Positions 14,990 through 23,987 are shown, counted from the stretch's first letter. The stretch: 44,174 nt of DNA from a bacterium (GCA_023261545.1 JAHFOS010000015.1:1-44174); one strand, 5' to 3'. Notes: generated from the letters alone by a model not told the origin. Numbers and translations are program-made.

Positions 14990-17713
14990 TCACCCCGTGA
15001 GGGTTTCGAGCCGAAAAGTGCGCAACGACCAGGGCGCGAACGCGAGCGCAAAAGCGCCATCCCGCCCGCTTCGCCACGGGGCCTGCGGGAGGGGCTTTTC
15101 ATGCAGGCCGACTTCGCGCAACTGGGTGAGATCGCGAACCCGCAGTTTGCAGACGATGGCCCGCGCGGTGGGATTGTGAAGCCGGAGGACGACGTTTTTC
15201 CCATCCTGTGACTTTTTAAACGCCGAGACGATGGCGGCGCCTTGCATTTCGATAAAGGGTCCGGCGGGAAACTCCTTTTTCCGCCTCGGATACCAGACCT
15301 CGCTCTGCCCGATCACGGGCTGCCAGCGCCAGAGCAAGGCTTCCCGCATGAGGGCCGGCGCTTCCTTTTTTGAAAAAGGCCGAAGTGCCAGACGAAAATC
15401 GAGCACTCGGCCCAGGAGTTGAGCCGCCGGCGTCGGTGTGCCCGGGCCGGTGCCAACGCCGGGACGGGTGGTGAGTTCCTGGGGATTGGAAAGCCATGCG
15501 ACCGAGCGATAAAGGGTGATGGCCAGGCGTGGGCCGCGTCCCTTGACCACTTCGTAGCTCATCGGATATTCGGAGAAAACAGCGAGACCCCCACGGTTTT
15601 CATCCTCGACGGCGACGAAGGCGTCGAAGGGATGCTCGGGATGAATCCGGGGAGCTTTTTTTCCGGTGGGAGCATCGCCGCAAACGCGCGCCACTTCGGA
15701 AAACTTAAGTCCCGCACGCACATTTCTTGGCACGGTCGCCAGCGGCAAATTCCAGCGCACGCGGTGGTCGCAAGCCAGATTGCGCGTGCGGATGCGAAGC
15801 TCGAGTTGTCGTTCCCCAGGCGCGAGGCTGTATTGCACCTCAAAAGTCTGCTGCACGGTTTTCCTAGAACGATTTTCCGCCGTCGCGGAAGCGGGAATCG
15901 GAATCTTCCCGCGCAGGGAAGCGACCTGCATTCCCCGCGCTAGCGGAGGCGCTTGGGGGTGAAAGACGACGACGGAGAAGACCTGTTCCTTTTCGTCCGG
16001 AATATCGGCGAAGTCGTAGGTGTCACCGATATCGGCCTGCCCTGAAAAGAGTCCGAGGGCGTTGTGGGAACGCCCGGTCTTTTTGTCGAGGATAGTGCAC
16101 GATCCGTTGGCGTGAATTTTCACCCGCAGGTGTTCGTTTTCTAAGCAAGTCCGTTTCTTGCGTGGGAGCGTCTCCTTGACATCTTCAAGATAAATACGCC
16201 TGACGCTGCCGGGTGGAAGATCGGCCAGCGCTTCGACGACCAGCATCGCGTGGGGATGCTCAAGGCTTTGGCCCCGTGCAACTTCGAAATAGGGCAGTTC
16301 GCTCCCATCTTCGGTGACCAGGCGGATCGCCCGCGAGGGCCGATAATCCCCCCAATTTTTACGGCCTTCGAAATCAAATTTCATCCGGATGCGCTTGCGG
16401 ACATGAAAGGGCTGAGTGTTGACGACCCACTGGCAGTAGCGATCATCGCCTGGCGGGTTGCCGCCGAAGACCTCAGCGATTTGGCGGATGACATGCCGTG
16501 TGATCGCTGTTGCCGAAATGGCGGCCTGGCGAAAATGATATTCGTTGTCGGCGTGGACCGCGTCAACGCTGCAACCGCAGATATCGTCGTGGGGATGGCA
16601 TTTCAGCAGCTGCCGCCACGCGGTCTGGAGCGCCGCCGCGCCGATACTCTCAACGCCAAGCAGGCCGGCAAAGGCGTGAGCGGCCTCGGCTTGATGAACC
16701 AGCAGCCGCTCCACGGTGGCGTTCGTCTGCTTGAGATAGCAGCGGGCCGAGAGGGTTCCCCCCAGGACGCTGGCGTTGCCGCTGCCATGAAACTCCCCCT
16801 GGACTTCAGGCCACTTCGAAGCCTCCCGGACGGCGACGCTTTTCATCAAGTCGTCAAAGCTCGAAATCTTAAAGTGGAATTTCCCGCGCTGATTGGCGCG
16901 GCGCAGGATTTCCGGCAACTGCGGTTGCGGGATCTGGTGATCAACTCCCGCCAACAGCAACAGCGGCTTGCCTTGGGCATCATTTTGCTTTTCCGTTCGC
17001 TCGATGAGCGTGGTGATAGCCGTCGCCATGTCGAAGTCGCGGAGGAGATGGTTGCCGTCCGCCGTCGGCACCAAGCCCAGATCGGCGGCATTCGCATAAC
17101 CATCGCGCAACTGGAAAACCCGCACGGCGCTGCCATCCGGCCCCAACCAGCGGAACATCCGGGTTCCTTTGGGAATCTGGCGGGGGATACCCGCGATGGC
17201 CCGCATGTCATTCATGCCAGGCACCTCGCCCGCAAGCCCGCGCATGAAGCAAAAAACGCTCATGCCGAAGCCCCGGACGATCATCGGCATCTCGGGGATG
17301 ATGCCGAAGGTATCGGCCATATAGACCATCTTCTGAACGCCACCGGATCCCTCCGCCCGATGGGTGCCGATGAGCAGGTTGCGGATCAAGGCTTCGCCGC
17401 CCGTGCAATAGAGATCCGGCTGGCAATAGAAAGGCCCAATCACGAGCCGCCCCTGGCGGATGAACTTCTCCGCGCGCGGGCGATCCTGGGGCCGCGCTTC
17501 GAGATAATCCTCGAGCGCAAGCACCTGGCCATCGAGGCTGAAGCGGAACTCCGGATGTTTTTTCAAGAGATCGAGCACGGTTGAGAGGCACTCGATGAGC
17601 CGCACGCGAAAGCGCTCGAACGGCCAGTACCAGGCGCGATCCCAATGGGTGTGGGGAACGACGAGCGCGGTGACGGGGAGGGCCGGGGATGACGAGGTTC
17701 GGGGTAGCCGCAT
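14990..17713 (-). CDS. GH38 alpha-mannosidase
   Basis: This 907-residue protein, counted from ATG 17713, fits the GH38 family, which cleaves alpha-mannosides with a zinc-bound retaining mechanism. Zinc ligands H23 and D25 lie in 'PHTHWDRAWYWPF'. The Asp nucleophile and zinc ligand D134 is in 'MADTFGIIPEMP', and the family 'HDILPG'-type histidine motif appears as 'CHPHDDICGCSVD'. The C-terminal half carries the beta-sandwich domains. No signal peptide is present, so it should act inside the cell on imported oligosaccharides. A longer start at 17782 exists but has no better ribosome site. The gene is divergent from an AraC regulator (188-bp spacer), its most likely regulator. Confidence 0.92.
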   Translation of the reverse strand: MRLPRTSSSPALPVTALVVPHTHWDRAWYWPFERFRVRLIECLSTVLDLLKKHPEFRFSLDGQVLALEDYLEARPQDRPRAEKFIRQGRLVIGPFYCQPDLYCTGGEALIRNLLIGTHRAEGSGGVQKMVYMADTFGIIPEMPMIVRGFGMSVFCFMRGLAGEVPGMNDMRAIAGIPRQIPKGTRMFRWLGPDGSAVRVFQLRDGYANAADLGLVPTADGNHLLRDFDMATAITTLIERTEKQNDAQGKPLLLLAGVDHQIPQPQLPEILRRANQRGKFHFKISSFDDLMKSVAVREASKWPEVQGEFHGSGNASVLGGTLSARCYLKQTNATVERLLVHQAEAAHAFAGLLGVESIGAAALQTAWRQLLKCHPHDDICGCSVDAVHADNEYHFRQAAISATAITRHVIRQIAEVFGGNPPGDDRYCQWVVNTQPFHVRKRIRMKFDFEGRKNWGDYRPSRAIRLVTEDGSELPYFEVARGQSLEHPHAMLVVEALADLPPGSVRRIYLEDVKETLPRKKRTCLENEHLRVKIHANGSCTILDKKTGRSHNALGLFSGQADIGDTYDFADIPDEKEQVFSVVVFHPQAPPLARGMQVASLRGKIPIPASATAENRSRKTVQQTFEVQYSLAPGERQLELRIRTRNLACDHRVRWNLPLATVPRNVRAGLKFSEVARVCGDAPTGKKAPRIHPEHPFDAFVAVEDENRGGLAVFSEYPMSYEVVKGRGPRLAITLYRSVAWLSNPQELTTRPGVGTGPGTPTPAAQLLGRVLDFRLALRPFSKKEAPALMREALLWRWQPVIGQSEVWYPRRKKEFPAGPFIEMQGAAIVSAFKKSQDGKNVVLRLHNPTARAIVCKLRVRDLTQLREVGLHEKPLPQAPWRSGRDGAFALAFAPWSLRTFRLETLTG

Positions 17714-17901
17714 TATTGTCACTCGGTTTAATTTTGTTTTTAGCCCTCGGCAGGAGGGGGTTGGAATGCGGGAATGCCACATTGTTGCCGGGCCAGCAGG
17801 TGGGCTAGACTGGAGGCTGGTTCAACGCTGATGCACCTGGTTCCGCCCGCAGCGCCATTATCTGGTTCCCCGCGCCGCGCGTCCAGGGCATACTGAGCGC
17901 C

Positions 17902-18657
17902 ATGCCGGGGCAGCCGCGTTTCCTCGGCGTCGGACGGATCACCCCTTCCGTGGAATGGTTTGCCCTTGAGCACTCCCATCCCAATTTCAACGAGATGATC
18001 GTGGTCCTCCAGGGACGCATCGAAACGCGCATCTCGGACCAGGTTGTCGTGGGCGGAGTGGGCGACGTGCTCTTCTATCCCATGGGCCGCAAGCATGTCG
18101 AGCGCTCCCTCGGTCCCGAGCCCCTGGCGACCGTTTTTTGCTGTTGGTCCGATGGCGACGTGGATCGCTACCGTGCCTGGCCGCACCTGTTTCGCGACCC
18201 ACAGTTGCGCATCCGCACCCTGGCCTTCTGGATCGAGGAGCTGTTCTCGCCCGGCTTTGAGCAGAACCGCCTGCACCTGGACCTGCTGCTTTCGCTCATC
18301 CTGATGGAGTCGGAAGGCCAGGCGGTAAATCCGCAAAAGGATCTGCTGCGGCATGTGAACACCTTCATCCAGGGCCGCATGGCCGACCCCCTGACGCTGG
18401 AGGATCTGGCCCATCACGTCAACAAGAGCAAATTCCATTTCTCGCGGATCTTCAAGCAGGAGACCGGGCGTTCCCCCATGTCGTACCTGCGCGATTTTCG
18501 CGTGCGCGCCGCGCAACTGCTGTTGGCCACCACGACGCTGCCCCTGAAGGCCATCGCCCAGCAGGTCGGTTTTCGCGACGAGTTCCATTTCAGCCGCATC
18601 TACAAGCGCGCCACGGGCCATCCTCCGGGGGCGACGCGTCGCAAATCCATGCTGTAG
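17902..18657 (+). CDS. AraC-family transcriptional regulator
   Basis: This 251-residue protein has an N-terminal cupin-like sensor (about 15-90: 'NEMIVVLQGRIETRI', 'GDVLFYPMGRKHVE') and a C-terminal double helix-turn-helix (about 150-245: 'LTLEDLAHHVNKSKFHFSRIF', then 'PLKAIAQQVGFRDEFHFSRI'). Such proteins usually activate sugar-use genes when a ligand binds the cupin. It is divergently placed next to the GH38 gene, which it may control. The frame is open a little upstream without ATG, so a start at an alternative codon cannot be excluded. The 17714-17901 spacer shows no clear promoter boxes or operator repeats to my eye. Confidence 0.92.
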   Translation: MPGQPRFLGVGRITPSVEWFALEHSHPNFNEMIVVLQGRIETRISDQVVVGGVGDVLFYPMGRKHVERSLGPEPLATVFCCWSDGDVDRYRAWPHLFRDPQLRIRTLAFWIEELFSPGFEQNRLHLDLLLSLILMESEGQAVNPQKDLLRHVNTFIQGRMADPLTLEDLAHHVNKSKFHFSRIFKQETGRSPMSYLRDFRVRAAQLLLATTTLPLKAIAQQVGFRDEFHFSRIYKRATGHPPGATRRKSML

Positions 18658-18680
18658 GGGCGGCACAGGCGTCGCCCCTA
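18655..18680. terminator. Hairpin between convergent genes
   Basis: TAGGGGCG (18655-18662, including the AraC stop codon TAG) pairs with CGCCCCTA (18673-18680) across a 10-nt loop. It lies between the converging AraC and FG-GAP genes. No T-run follows. It is also of the 'TAGGGGCG...CGCCCCTA' kind of palindrome that occurs as an intergenic repeat in other genomes. Confidence 0.5.
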
Positions 18681-18708
18681 GGGCCGTTCTTGAGTTGCAT
18701 CACGAGAG

Positions 18709-19791
18709 TCAAAACCCCTCGTTGAAGTAGATTTTGAGCCCGTCCTTGCCGGGGGCCACGATATCGAGACGCCCCGTGCCGCGCAGATCCGCCGCGGCGA
18801 AATAGATCCCGCAGCCGGCGCCTCTGCCCAGGGGACCGTAGTCAATGATCTGCTTGGAAAATCCCTCACCTGTCCACTTGAAATAGTAGATGCCGAGGTC
18901 GTCGCTCTCCCCGGGGTCGCGGCCGCAATGGGCGAAGTAACGCTTGCCCGTCACGAGTTCCGGCTGACCGTCCCCATCAATGTCCACCCACAGCAGGGTG
19001 TGGTACTGGGAATTGCCGGGATCGATGGGATGTTTCAGCCAACTGCGCCGGCCACGAGCGTCCAGGCGTTGCTCCCACCAGTCCAGGCCGTAGCCATGGG
19101 CTTGCCCGACGATGAGGTCGCCGAGCCCGTTGCCGGTGAGGTCGCTGACGATGACGGGGACGCTGGCGGAACCGAGGTCGAATTCGTCGTGGAAGATCCA
19201 TTCTCCCGCATCGGGGTTGGCGGGGCGCTCGTACCAGCCCTTGCTGACCACGAACTCCCCCAGGCCCCTGCCGGTGACAGCGCCGAACCCCAGGCCATGC
19301 CCCTGGGGCCGGGAGTGCAGCACCTGCTTGCGAAACCTGCCCGTGCCGCGATGGCGCTCGTCGCGATCCAGGCTGTAGGCGACGAGCGGCCCGTTGGGCA
19401 GGTTGGGACATAACTCCAGGACACCATCGCCGTCTATATCCCAACCCTGGGTGGTTTCGATAGGGCCGCACTCGTCAATGACGTGTTCCCGCCATTCCTT
19501 GCCGGAACCACCCGGATTTTCGTGCCAGCGCAAGGTGCCGCCAAAATAACCGCCGCTCACGTGGTCCATGTTTCCGTCGCCGTTCACGTCGAGCGGGATG
19601 GTGCTGAAATCGTCGTAATAGTCGCCATAAGGTTTGGGCCAATAGATGGGGTGCCGTTTCACGAAGTCGGGTCCCTGGTACCAGGTGGCCCCCGAGACGA
19701 TGTCGGGATGCCCGTCGTTGTCCACGTCGTAGATGGCGGCGGACTCGTAACGATCCGTGGAGAGCTGGACCTTGCGGAATTTGAGCGACAT
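18709..19791 (-). CDS. FG-GAP/VCBS repeat protein without signal peptide
   Basis: This 360-residue protein is made of beta-propeller repeats, each with a calcium-loop motif: 'DVDNDGHPD', 'DVNGDGNMD', 'DIDGDGVLE', 'DLTGNGLGD', 'DIDGDGQPE' and 'DLRGTGRLD'. FG-GAP/VCBS propellers are normally extracellular and bind ligands or calcium, yet this one starts 'MSLKFRKVQLSTDRY' with no leader. Six or seven blades cover the entire protein. The ATG is one base after the TGA of the oxidoreductase gene upstream, so the pair is translationally coupled. Function unknown; it may bind or process a sugar in partnership with the oxidoreductase (inference). Confidence 0.8.
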   Translation of the reverse strand: MSLKFRKVQLSTDRYESAAIYDVDNDGHPDIVSGATWYQGPDFVKRHPIYWPKPYGDYYDDFSTIPLDVNGDGNMDHVSGGYFGGTLRWHENPGGSGKEWREHVIDECGPIETTQGWDIDGDGVLELCPNLPNGPLVAYSLDRDERHRGTGRFRKQVLHSRPQGHGLGFGAVTGRGLGEFVVSKGWYERPANPDAGEWIFHDEFDLGSASVPVIVSDLTGNGLGDLIVGQAHGYGLDWWEQRLDARGRRSWLKHPIDPGNSQYHTLLWVDIDGDGQPELVTGKRYFAHCGRDPGESDDLGIYYFKWTGEGFSKQIIDYGPLGRGAGCGIYFAAADLRGTGRLDIVAPGKDGLKIYFNEGF

Positions 19792-19792
19792 T

Positions 19793-20839
19793 TCAGCGTT
19801 TCCCCTGGAGGTTGAGATAGTCGCGGCTCACGTAGAGGTCCTTGAGCGCTTCCTCGGCGCCGCAGCCTTCCTCCGGGGGCCGGCCCTCACGGATACCGCG
19901 TACAAAGGCCGCCGCCTGGCGTTTCATGGCATGTTCCTCGGGAAGTTCCGGCCTCACCTCGCAGGGTTCGGCAAAGCCGTCCACGCTGGTGAAAATACTG
20001 AGCTCAGAGGCGCGGTTGAGGGCCAGGGGCGCAGGCAGTTTCAACTCCACGCGGCCCCGCTCAAAGCCCAGATAAACGCGCTCATCCCAGTGTTGCATTC
20101 CCCCATAAGGGGCCATTTCGAGGACGCAGGCCACTCCCGAGCGGCTCTGGGCGGCCAGCAGTACCCCGGAAGGATCGGCGTGGGTCACGGCGTAGTCCTC
20201 GCCGATGAGGTGGCGCAGCAGGTTGACTTGATGGATATAGAAGTTGACGAAAGCCTCGTAACCTTTCTCATAGGTCGGGCTAAGGCCGGAATCTTCCGAG
20301 TCGGCTTCCAGTTGAGGATAGGATTCTTCCGATGTCACGAGGCCATCAAAGCCGTTCGCCCTCCAGTCCCCTCCCGCCATCAGGATGCGCGCGTAGCGCA
20401 ACCTGCCGAGTCGCTCCTCGCGCGCCATCCGGCGTGCGGCCACGACGGCGGCATCACAGCGTTTGTGGTAGCCGAGCATCATCCAGGTGCCGCTGGCGCG
20501 CGCGGCGGCGGCCAATTTTTCCCCCGCCGCCACCGAGCGGCACAAAGGTTTCTCGATAAACACAGGCACTTGCTTTTTGAGGAGTTCGGCCACCAAGTGG
20601 CCGTGGAACTGGAAAGGTTGGGAGGCCACCAAGCCGTCCAGTTCCTCACTCGCCAGCAACTCCTGGTGCGACTTGTAAGCCCTGGGGATGTTGAAGCGGG
20701 CGGCAACGCGGCGTCCCAGCTCCTCGCGCAACTCGGCGAGCGCCACCACTTCGCAGTCCTTGGCGAGCAGGAAATTGCGCAGGTGGGCGCACTGGCCCAT
20801 GGCCCCCACGCCGATGAAACCGATGCGAGCCTTGGCCAT
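19793..20839 (-). CDS. Gfo/Idh/MocA-family oxidoreductase
   Basis: The start is ATG 20839 (348 residues): the Rossmann motif 'ARIGFIGVGAMGQ' begins at residue 4, and the open frame upstream has no family sequence. 'VFIEKPLCRS' carries the family EKP lysine, and the C-terminal alpha/beta domain follows. Family members oxidise or reduce sugars and cyclitols with NAD(P), often at C3 of a glycoside. No Tat or Sec leader is present, so it is cytoplasmic. It is the first gene of a two-gene unit with the FG-GAP protein, divergent from the esterase gene at 21106. Confidence 0.9.
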   Translation of the reverse strand: MAKARIGFIGVGAMGQCAHLRNFLLAKDCEVVALAELREELGRRVAARFNIPRAYKSHQELLASEELDGLVASQPFQFHGHLVAELLKKQVPVFIEKPLCRSVAAGEKLAAAARASGTWMMLGYHKRCDAAVVAARRMAREERLGRLRYARILMAGGDWRANGFDGLVTSEESYPQLEADSEDSGLSPTYEKGYEAFVNFYIHQVNLLRHLIGEDYAVTHADPSGVLLAAQSRSGVACVLEMAPYGGMQHWDERVYLGFERGRVELKLPAPLALNRASELSIFTSVDGFAEPCEVRPELPEEHAMKRQAAAFVRGIREGRPPEEGCGAEEALKDLYVSRDYLNLQGKR

Positions 20840-21041
20840 GACCGCAACCTCTGAAAAGTGAGTTGTCACAAGTCTAGCCGCGAGCAGCCAGGGGATCAAT
20901 GCCCCCTCTTGCTCCCCTTTTGGCTGGAATTGCTGCACGGATCCAAGCCATGCGCTTTGGAACTTCAGGCTTGAAGTGCTGGCGGGAGTGTGCTTCGAGT
21001 CACTGTGGGGAGAAGCCCGGAGCTACCCCATTCCCAGGGGC

Positions 21042-21068
21042 CTGACAAGGGCTGCATCCTGGTATATT
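21042..21068 (+). promoter_or_regulatory. Possible sigma-70-type promoter of the esterase gene
   Basis: CTGACA (21042-21047) and TATATT (21063-21068) each match the -35/-10 consensus at five of six positions, with a short 15-nt spacer. Transcription would start near 21075, upstream of the AGGAGG site at 21089-21094 and the ATG at 21106. The remainder of 20840-21041 shows no other recognisable element. Confidence 0.35.
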
Positions 21069-21105
21069 GCTGGGGCCGAAGTCCATGCAGGAGGTCCAGA
21101 TCAAA

Positions 21106-21984
21106 ATGAGCGGTGAAAACACCGGAACTGCATTTTTGAAGCGGGCGGAAAATACCGCCGCACCACCTGCCGAGGTTCTCTGGCCTATGGGGGCACCTGG
21201 TGCCAAGGGCGATAGCCCCGGGGACCGGCCGCAAATCAGCTTTTACCTTCCCGAGGCCGCAAAGTCCTCAGGCGCTGCCGTGGTCATCTGTCCCGGGGGC
21301 GGCTATGCGGGGCTGGCCATGGGACATGAGGGGCACGAAATCGCGTGTTGGCTGAACGCACTGGGAATCGCTGGCATTGTTCTCGATTACCGCCATCGCG
21401 GCAAGGGCTACGGCCATCCTGCCCCCAGCCTGGACGCCGCCCGAGCGATCCGCACGGCCCGGGCCCGGGCCATGGTATGGAAACTCGACCCGCAACGCAT
21501 CGGGGTTCTGGGGTTTTCAGCCGGAGGGCACCTGGCCGCTACCGTGGCCACCCGCTTCGACCGTGGCGATGCGAAATCGTCCGACCCCATCGAAAGGATG
21601 AGTTCTCGGCCGGACTTTGCCATCCTGTGCTACCCGGTTATTGCCCTGGGCGAGCCCTTCGCCCACGGTGGGTCCCAAGAAAACCTCTTGGGGAAGACGG
21701 CCCCGGAGGAACTGGTCCGGAGCCTCTCCAGTGAAAAACAGGTGACCCAAGACACGCCGCCGACCTTTCTCTGGCACACCAGCGCGGATGCTTGCGTCCC
21801 CCCGGAGAACAGCGTCCAGTTCTACCTCGCCCTCCAGCGCGCCGGGGTGCCCGCCGAGCTGCACATCTTCGAGCACGGACAGCATGGGTTGGGGTTGGCC
21901 GCCGCAGTGCCTGGCACCTCGGCCTGGCCGCGGCTCTGCGAAAAATGGCTGCGCGGGCGCGGGGTGTTGCGAGGCGAAGGCTGA
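21106..21984 (+). CDS. Alpha/beta-hydrolase esterase (BD-FAE/acetylxylan esterase-like)
   Basis: I choose ATG 21106 because AGGAGG lies 11 bases upstream; the frame also has an ATG at 21085 and is open to 21067. The 292-residue product has the alpha/beta-hydrolase pattern: oxyanion region 'VVICPGGGYAGLAMGHEG', nucleophile Ser138 in 'GFSAGGHLA', Asp228 in 'TSADACVPP' and His260 in 'HGQHGLGL'. This matches esterases that deacetylate xylan or other plant and animal polysaccharide fragments. No signal peptide is visible, so it probably removes acetyl groups from oligosaccharides inside the cell. It stands alone on the plus strand, converging with the second AraC gene. Confidence 0.85.
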   Translation: MSGENTGTAFLKRAENTAAPPAEVLWPMGAPGAKGDSPGDRPQISFYLPEAAKSSGAAVVICPGGGYAGLAMGHEGHEIACWLNALGIAGIVLDYRHRGKGYGHPAPSLDAARAIRTARARAMVWKLDPQRIGVLGFSAGGHLAATVATRFDRGDAKSSDPIERMSSRPDFAILCYPVIALGEPFAHGGSQENLLGKTAPEELVRSLSSEKQVTQDTPPTFLWHTSADACVPPENSVQFYLALQRAGVPAELHIFEHGQHGLGLAAAVPGTSAWPRLCEKWLRGRGVLRGEG

Positions 21985-22063
21985 GGCACCGCGTGGCGTC
22001 CGTCTTTTTTCCTGTCGTGCGCTACGGGTGGGCACCCTGAACCCCCGGGCCAGCCGCAATGGC

Positions 22064-22996
22064 TCAGGCCCGCGCTGTATTCCGAACCGGGCTCCGAGCG
22101 CCGCCCGTGCCGGCCCGCTGGCGGTACGCACCTGGGGGCAGGCCCGCGAGCGCTGCGAACTTGCGGTTGAAGTAAGAGAGGTCGCGAAAACCGCATTCCA
22201 GGGCGATATCGAGGATGCGGCGATCCGACCCGCGCAAAAGGATCATGGCGCGCTGTACGCGGCGGCGCGCGATGTAGTCGAAGAGGCTCAGGCCCGTGCG
22301 CTCCTTGAAGATGCGGCACAGGTAGTTGGGGCTCAGGCGCAGGCGCTGGGCCCACTCCTGGAGCCGCTGCGGCCGGTGCAGATCGCGGTCGAGATCGGCG
22401 AGCAGACGCTCCACGGACGCCGCCGGGCGGGAAAGATCGTCGCTAGGTTCACCCGTGTCTTGGTGCGCGAGCAGCCGCGCGCACTCCAGGATAAAGAGGC
22501 GGAAGTACTGGTACATGGCATCCTGGAACCCCGGGCGCCGCTCGTGCTGCTCCTCCAGCAGGGCGCGCAAAAGGAAAGCGGGCCGGCTTGGATCCGCGAA
22601 GCTCAGGTGCACCCTGCGCTGGGCGCGCGCCAGGAGACGGCGCTGTAGTGGCAGGAATACCGGCAGGAAACGGGCGAGCTCGGACGGCAGCTCGGGGATG
22701 GGGATGCGCTCGGGATCGATGTAGAGGTTGACCACGTCCAGAGCTCCCTCCGCTGAGATGATGTCATGGGTCTCCTCAAGCGTGATGGTGGAGAAAGACC
22801 CGGGCCCGAGTTTGTGATCCACGCCCCCCTGCCGGTTGTGTCCGCTGCCGCCGAGGACGAAGAACATCTCGACGATATCATGGGTGTGGGGGGTTGTGAA
22901 GGTCGGCTTGTCCCAAGCCGGCAGATGCTCGGCCGCCAATCCTAATTCGCGCAGCAAGGGGAATTTGCCGCGCAGCGTATAAAGGGGGGCCGGCAT
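22064..22996 (-). CDS. AraC-family transcriptional regulator (cupin sensor)
   Basis: This 310-residue protein has an N-terminal cupin ('PHTHDIVEMFFVLGGSGHN', 'LGPGSFSTITLEETHDI', about residues 36-95), a central helical region and a C-terminal AraC double helix-turn-helix ('RLQEWAQRLRLSPNYLCRIF', 'ILDIALECGFRDLSYFNRKF'). The His-rich cupin start is like those of RhaS/RhaR and related sugar sensors. It is divergent from the pseudopilin and FN3 genes, with about 90 bases before the phyH remnant, and ends near the esterase gene. It is the second such regulator in the island and may respond to another sugar. Confidence 0.93.
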   Translation of the reverse strand: MPAPLYTLRGKFPLLRELGLAAEHLPAWDKPTFTTPHTHDIVEMFFVLGGSGHNRQGGVDHKLGPGSFSTITLEETHDIISAEGALDVVNLYIDPERIPIPELPSELARFLPVFLPLQRRLLARAQRRVHLSFADPSRPAFLLRALLEEQHERRPGFQDAMYQYFRLFILECARLLAHQDTGEPSDDLSRPAASVERLLADLDRDLHRPQRLQEWAQRLRLSPNYLCRIFKERTGLSLFDYIARRRVQRAMILLRGSDRRILDIALECGFRDLSYFNRKFAALAGLPPGAYRQRAGTGGARSPVRNTARA

Positions 22997-23085
22997 GGAT
23001 AAGATCGTCCAAATCGCATGCTAATAAATGCCAAGAAATTACAACCTATGACGACTACAATGGGTTCGTGACATTGGAAACCCGC

Positions 23086-23212
23086 ATGACAACCGACTTC
23101 TCTCCCAACCCAATATCCGCGAGAACGGCACGCGCATCTTTCGCAACCTACGCGAAGATGCCGAGCTCGCGGAAATCAAGGAGGCCGTGATGCAAGCCGT
23201 CTCCAGCTTGGC
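23086..23212 (+). pseudogene. Remnant of a PhyH dioxygenase gene (5' fragment)
   Basis: This stretch is a damaged copy of the first ~130 bases of the phyH gene at 25363. It begins ATG-ACAACCGAC and shares ATATCC, GAGAACGG, ATCTTTCGCAA and then a closely matching segment from CCGAGCTCGCGGA to GCCGTCTCCAGC. A 7-base deletion after ATATCC (TTCTACC is missing) shifts the frame, so the original ATG no longer reads the PhyH protein. After the deletion the PhyH frame (ENG-RIFRNL...AELAEIKEAVMQAVSSL) is the same frame as the pseudopilin that follows. The fragment shows differences from the intact gene in its middle part, so it may derive from another phyH paralogue. Confidence 0.75.
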
Positions 23213-23987
23213 AAGGCGAAGGGGTGCAAGGGCGAGGGCGCGCACCATGACTCTTATCGAACTGCTGGTCGTGGTGGCCATCGTGGCGGTGTTGACTTCG
23301 CTGTTGATTCCCGCTTTGAGGAGCGCCATGGCGTCGGCGCGCACCGTGCACTGCATGAGCAACTTGCACCAACAGGGCCAGTCCTGGTCCATCTACGCCG
23401 AGGATTATGCCGGCACCTACATCGCGCCGTGGGACTTTTATGCCACCTCGCGGCTCAAGGGAGGGGCGCTGGTCTGGGAATTCTGGCCCAACATCCAGTA
23501 TCAATGGCCTTATATCATGGCCGCCTACGAGGTCCTGGGTCAACCCTTCCGCTGGGATCTCTTCCAGTCCGTCGCGGGCCAGAAACGCAATCCCACGTTA
23601 TTTTGTCCGGAGCTGTGGAACAGGGTCGAGGCCGGCGAGCGCGAGCTGGCCTGGTGGAGGGACAGCGCCGTGGAAAGCAAACTGACGACCTACAGCTATG
23701 CGGTGGTGGCCCGGGACGACTTCGGAAGCTATTCCGTGGCGGGGTATCCGCGCAGCTCCAGGATGGCGCGCCCCGCCGAGCTGTTCCACCTCACGGATAT
23801 GGCCTCGGAGAACCCGTCGCAGCAGTTTCTGAACTGCATCTTATTTTACGGCGCCCCCACCGGCCACTTCCGCACCAAGCCACATCCGGGATCGTCCGCC
23901 AACTACTCGTTTTACGACGGCCACGTCGCCGGAATGTTCCCCATGGATGAAACACCGGCAAACTTTCACGAAGATGGAACCCCCTGA
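23187..23987 (+). CDS. Pseudopilin-like protein (prepilin N-terminal domain, H-X(n)-DG type)
   Basis: From GTG 23187 this gives 266 residues; ATG 23190 or ATG 23247 are alternatives. The core starts with 'MTLIELLVVVAIVAVLTSLL', the hydrophobic helix and Glu5 of type IV prepilins and type II secretion pseudopilins, preceded by an Arg-rich leader. The residue before the usual cleavage site is Thr rather than Gly, so processing by the prepilin peptidase is doubtful. The C-terminal domain ends 'HPGSSANYSFYDGHVAGM', a variant of the H-X9-DG motif seen in the large pseudopilin families of Planctomycetota and relatives (here X10). The first dozen residues are phyH-derived. It is probably cell-surface or periplasmic; function unknown. 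Confidence 0.8.
   Translation: MMQAVSSLARRRGARARARTMTLIELLVVVAIVAVLTSLLIPALRSAMASARTVHCMSNLHQQGQSWSIYAEDYAGTYIAPWDFYATSRLKGGALVWEFWPNIQYQWPYIMAAYEVLGQPFRWDLFQSVAGQKRNPTLFCPELWNRVEAGERELAWWRDSAVESKLTTYSYAVVARDDFGSYSVAGYPRSSRMARPAELFHLTDMASENPSQQFLNCILFYGAPTGHFRTKPHPGSSANYSFYDGHVAGMFPMDETPANFHEDGTP

Noticed and set aside
16250-17584. 444-codon open frame on the plus strand
   Set aside because: It is antisense to the GH38 gene, whose catalytic motifs are intact; it arises from GC-rich third positions and shows no family motif.
19757-20854. 365-codon open frame on the plus strand
   Set aside because: Antisense to the FG-GAP and Gfo/Idh/MocA genes, both with clear motifs.
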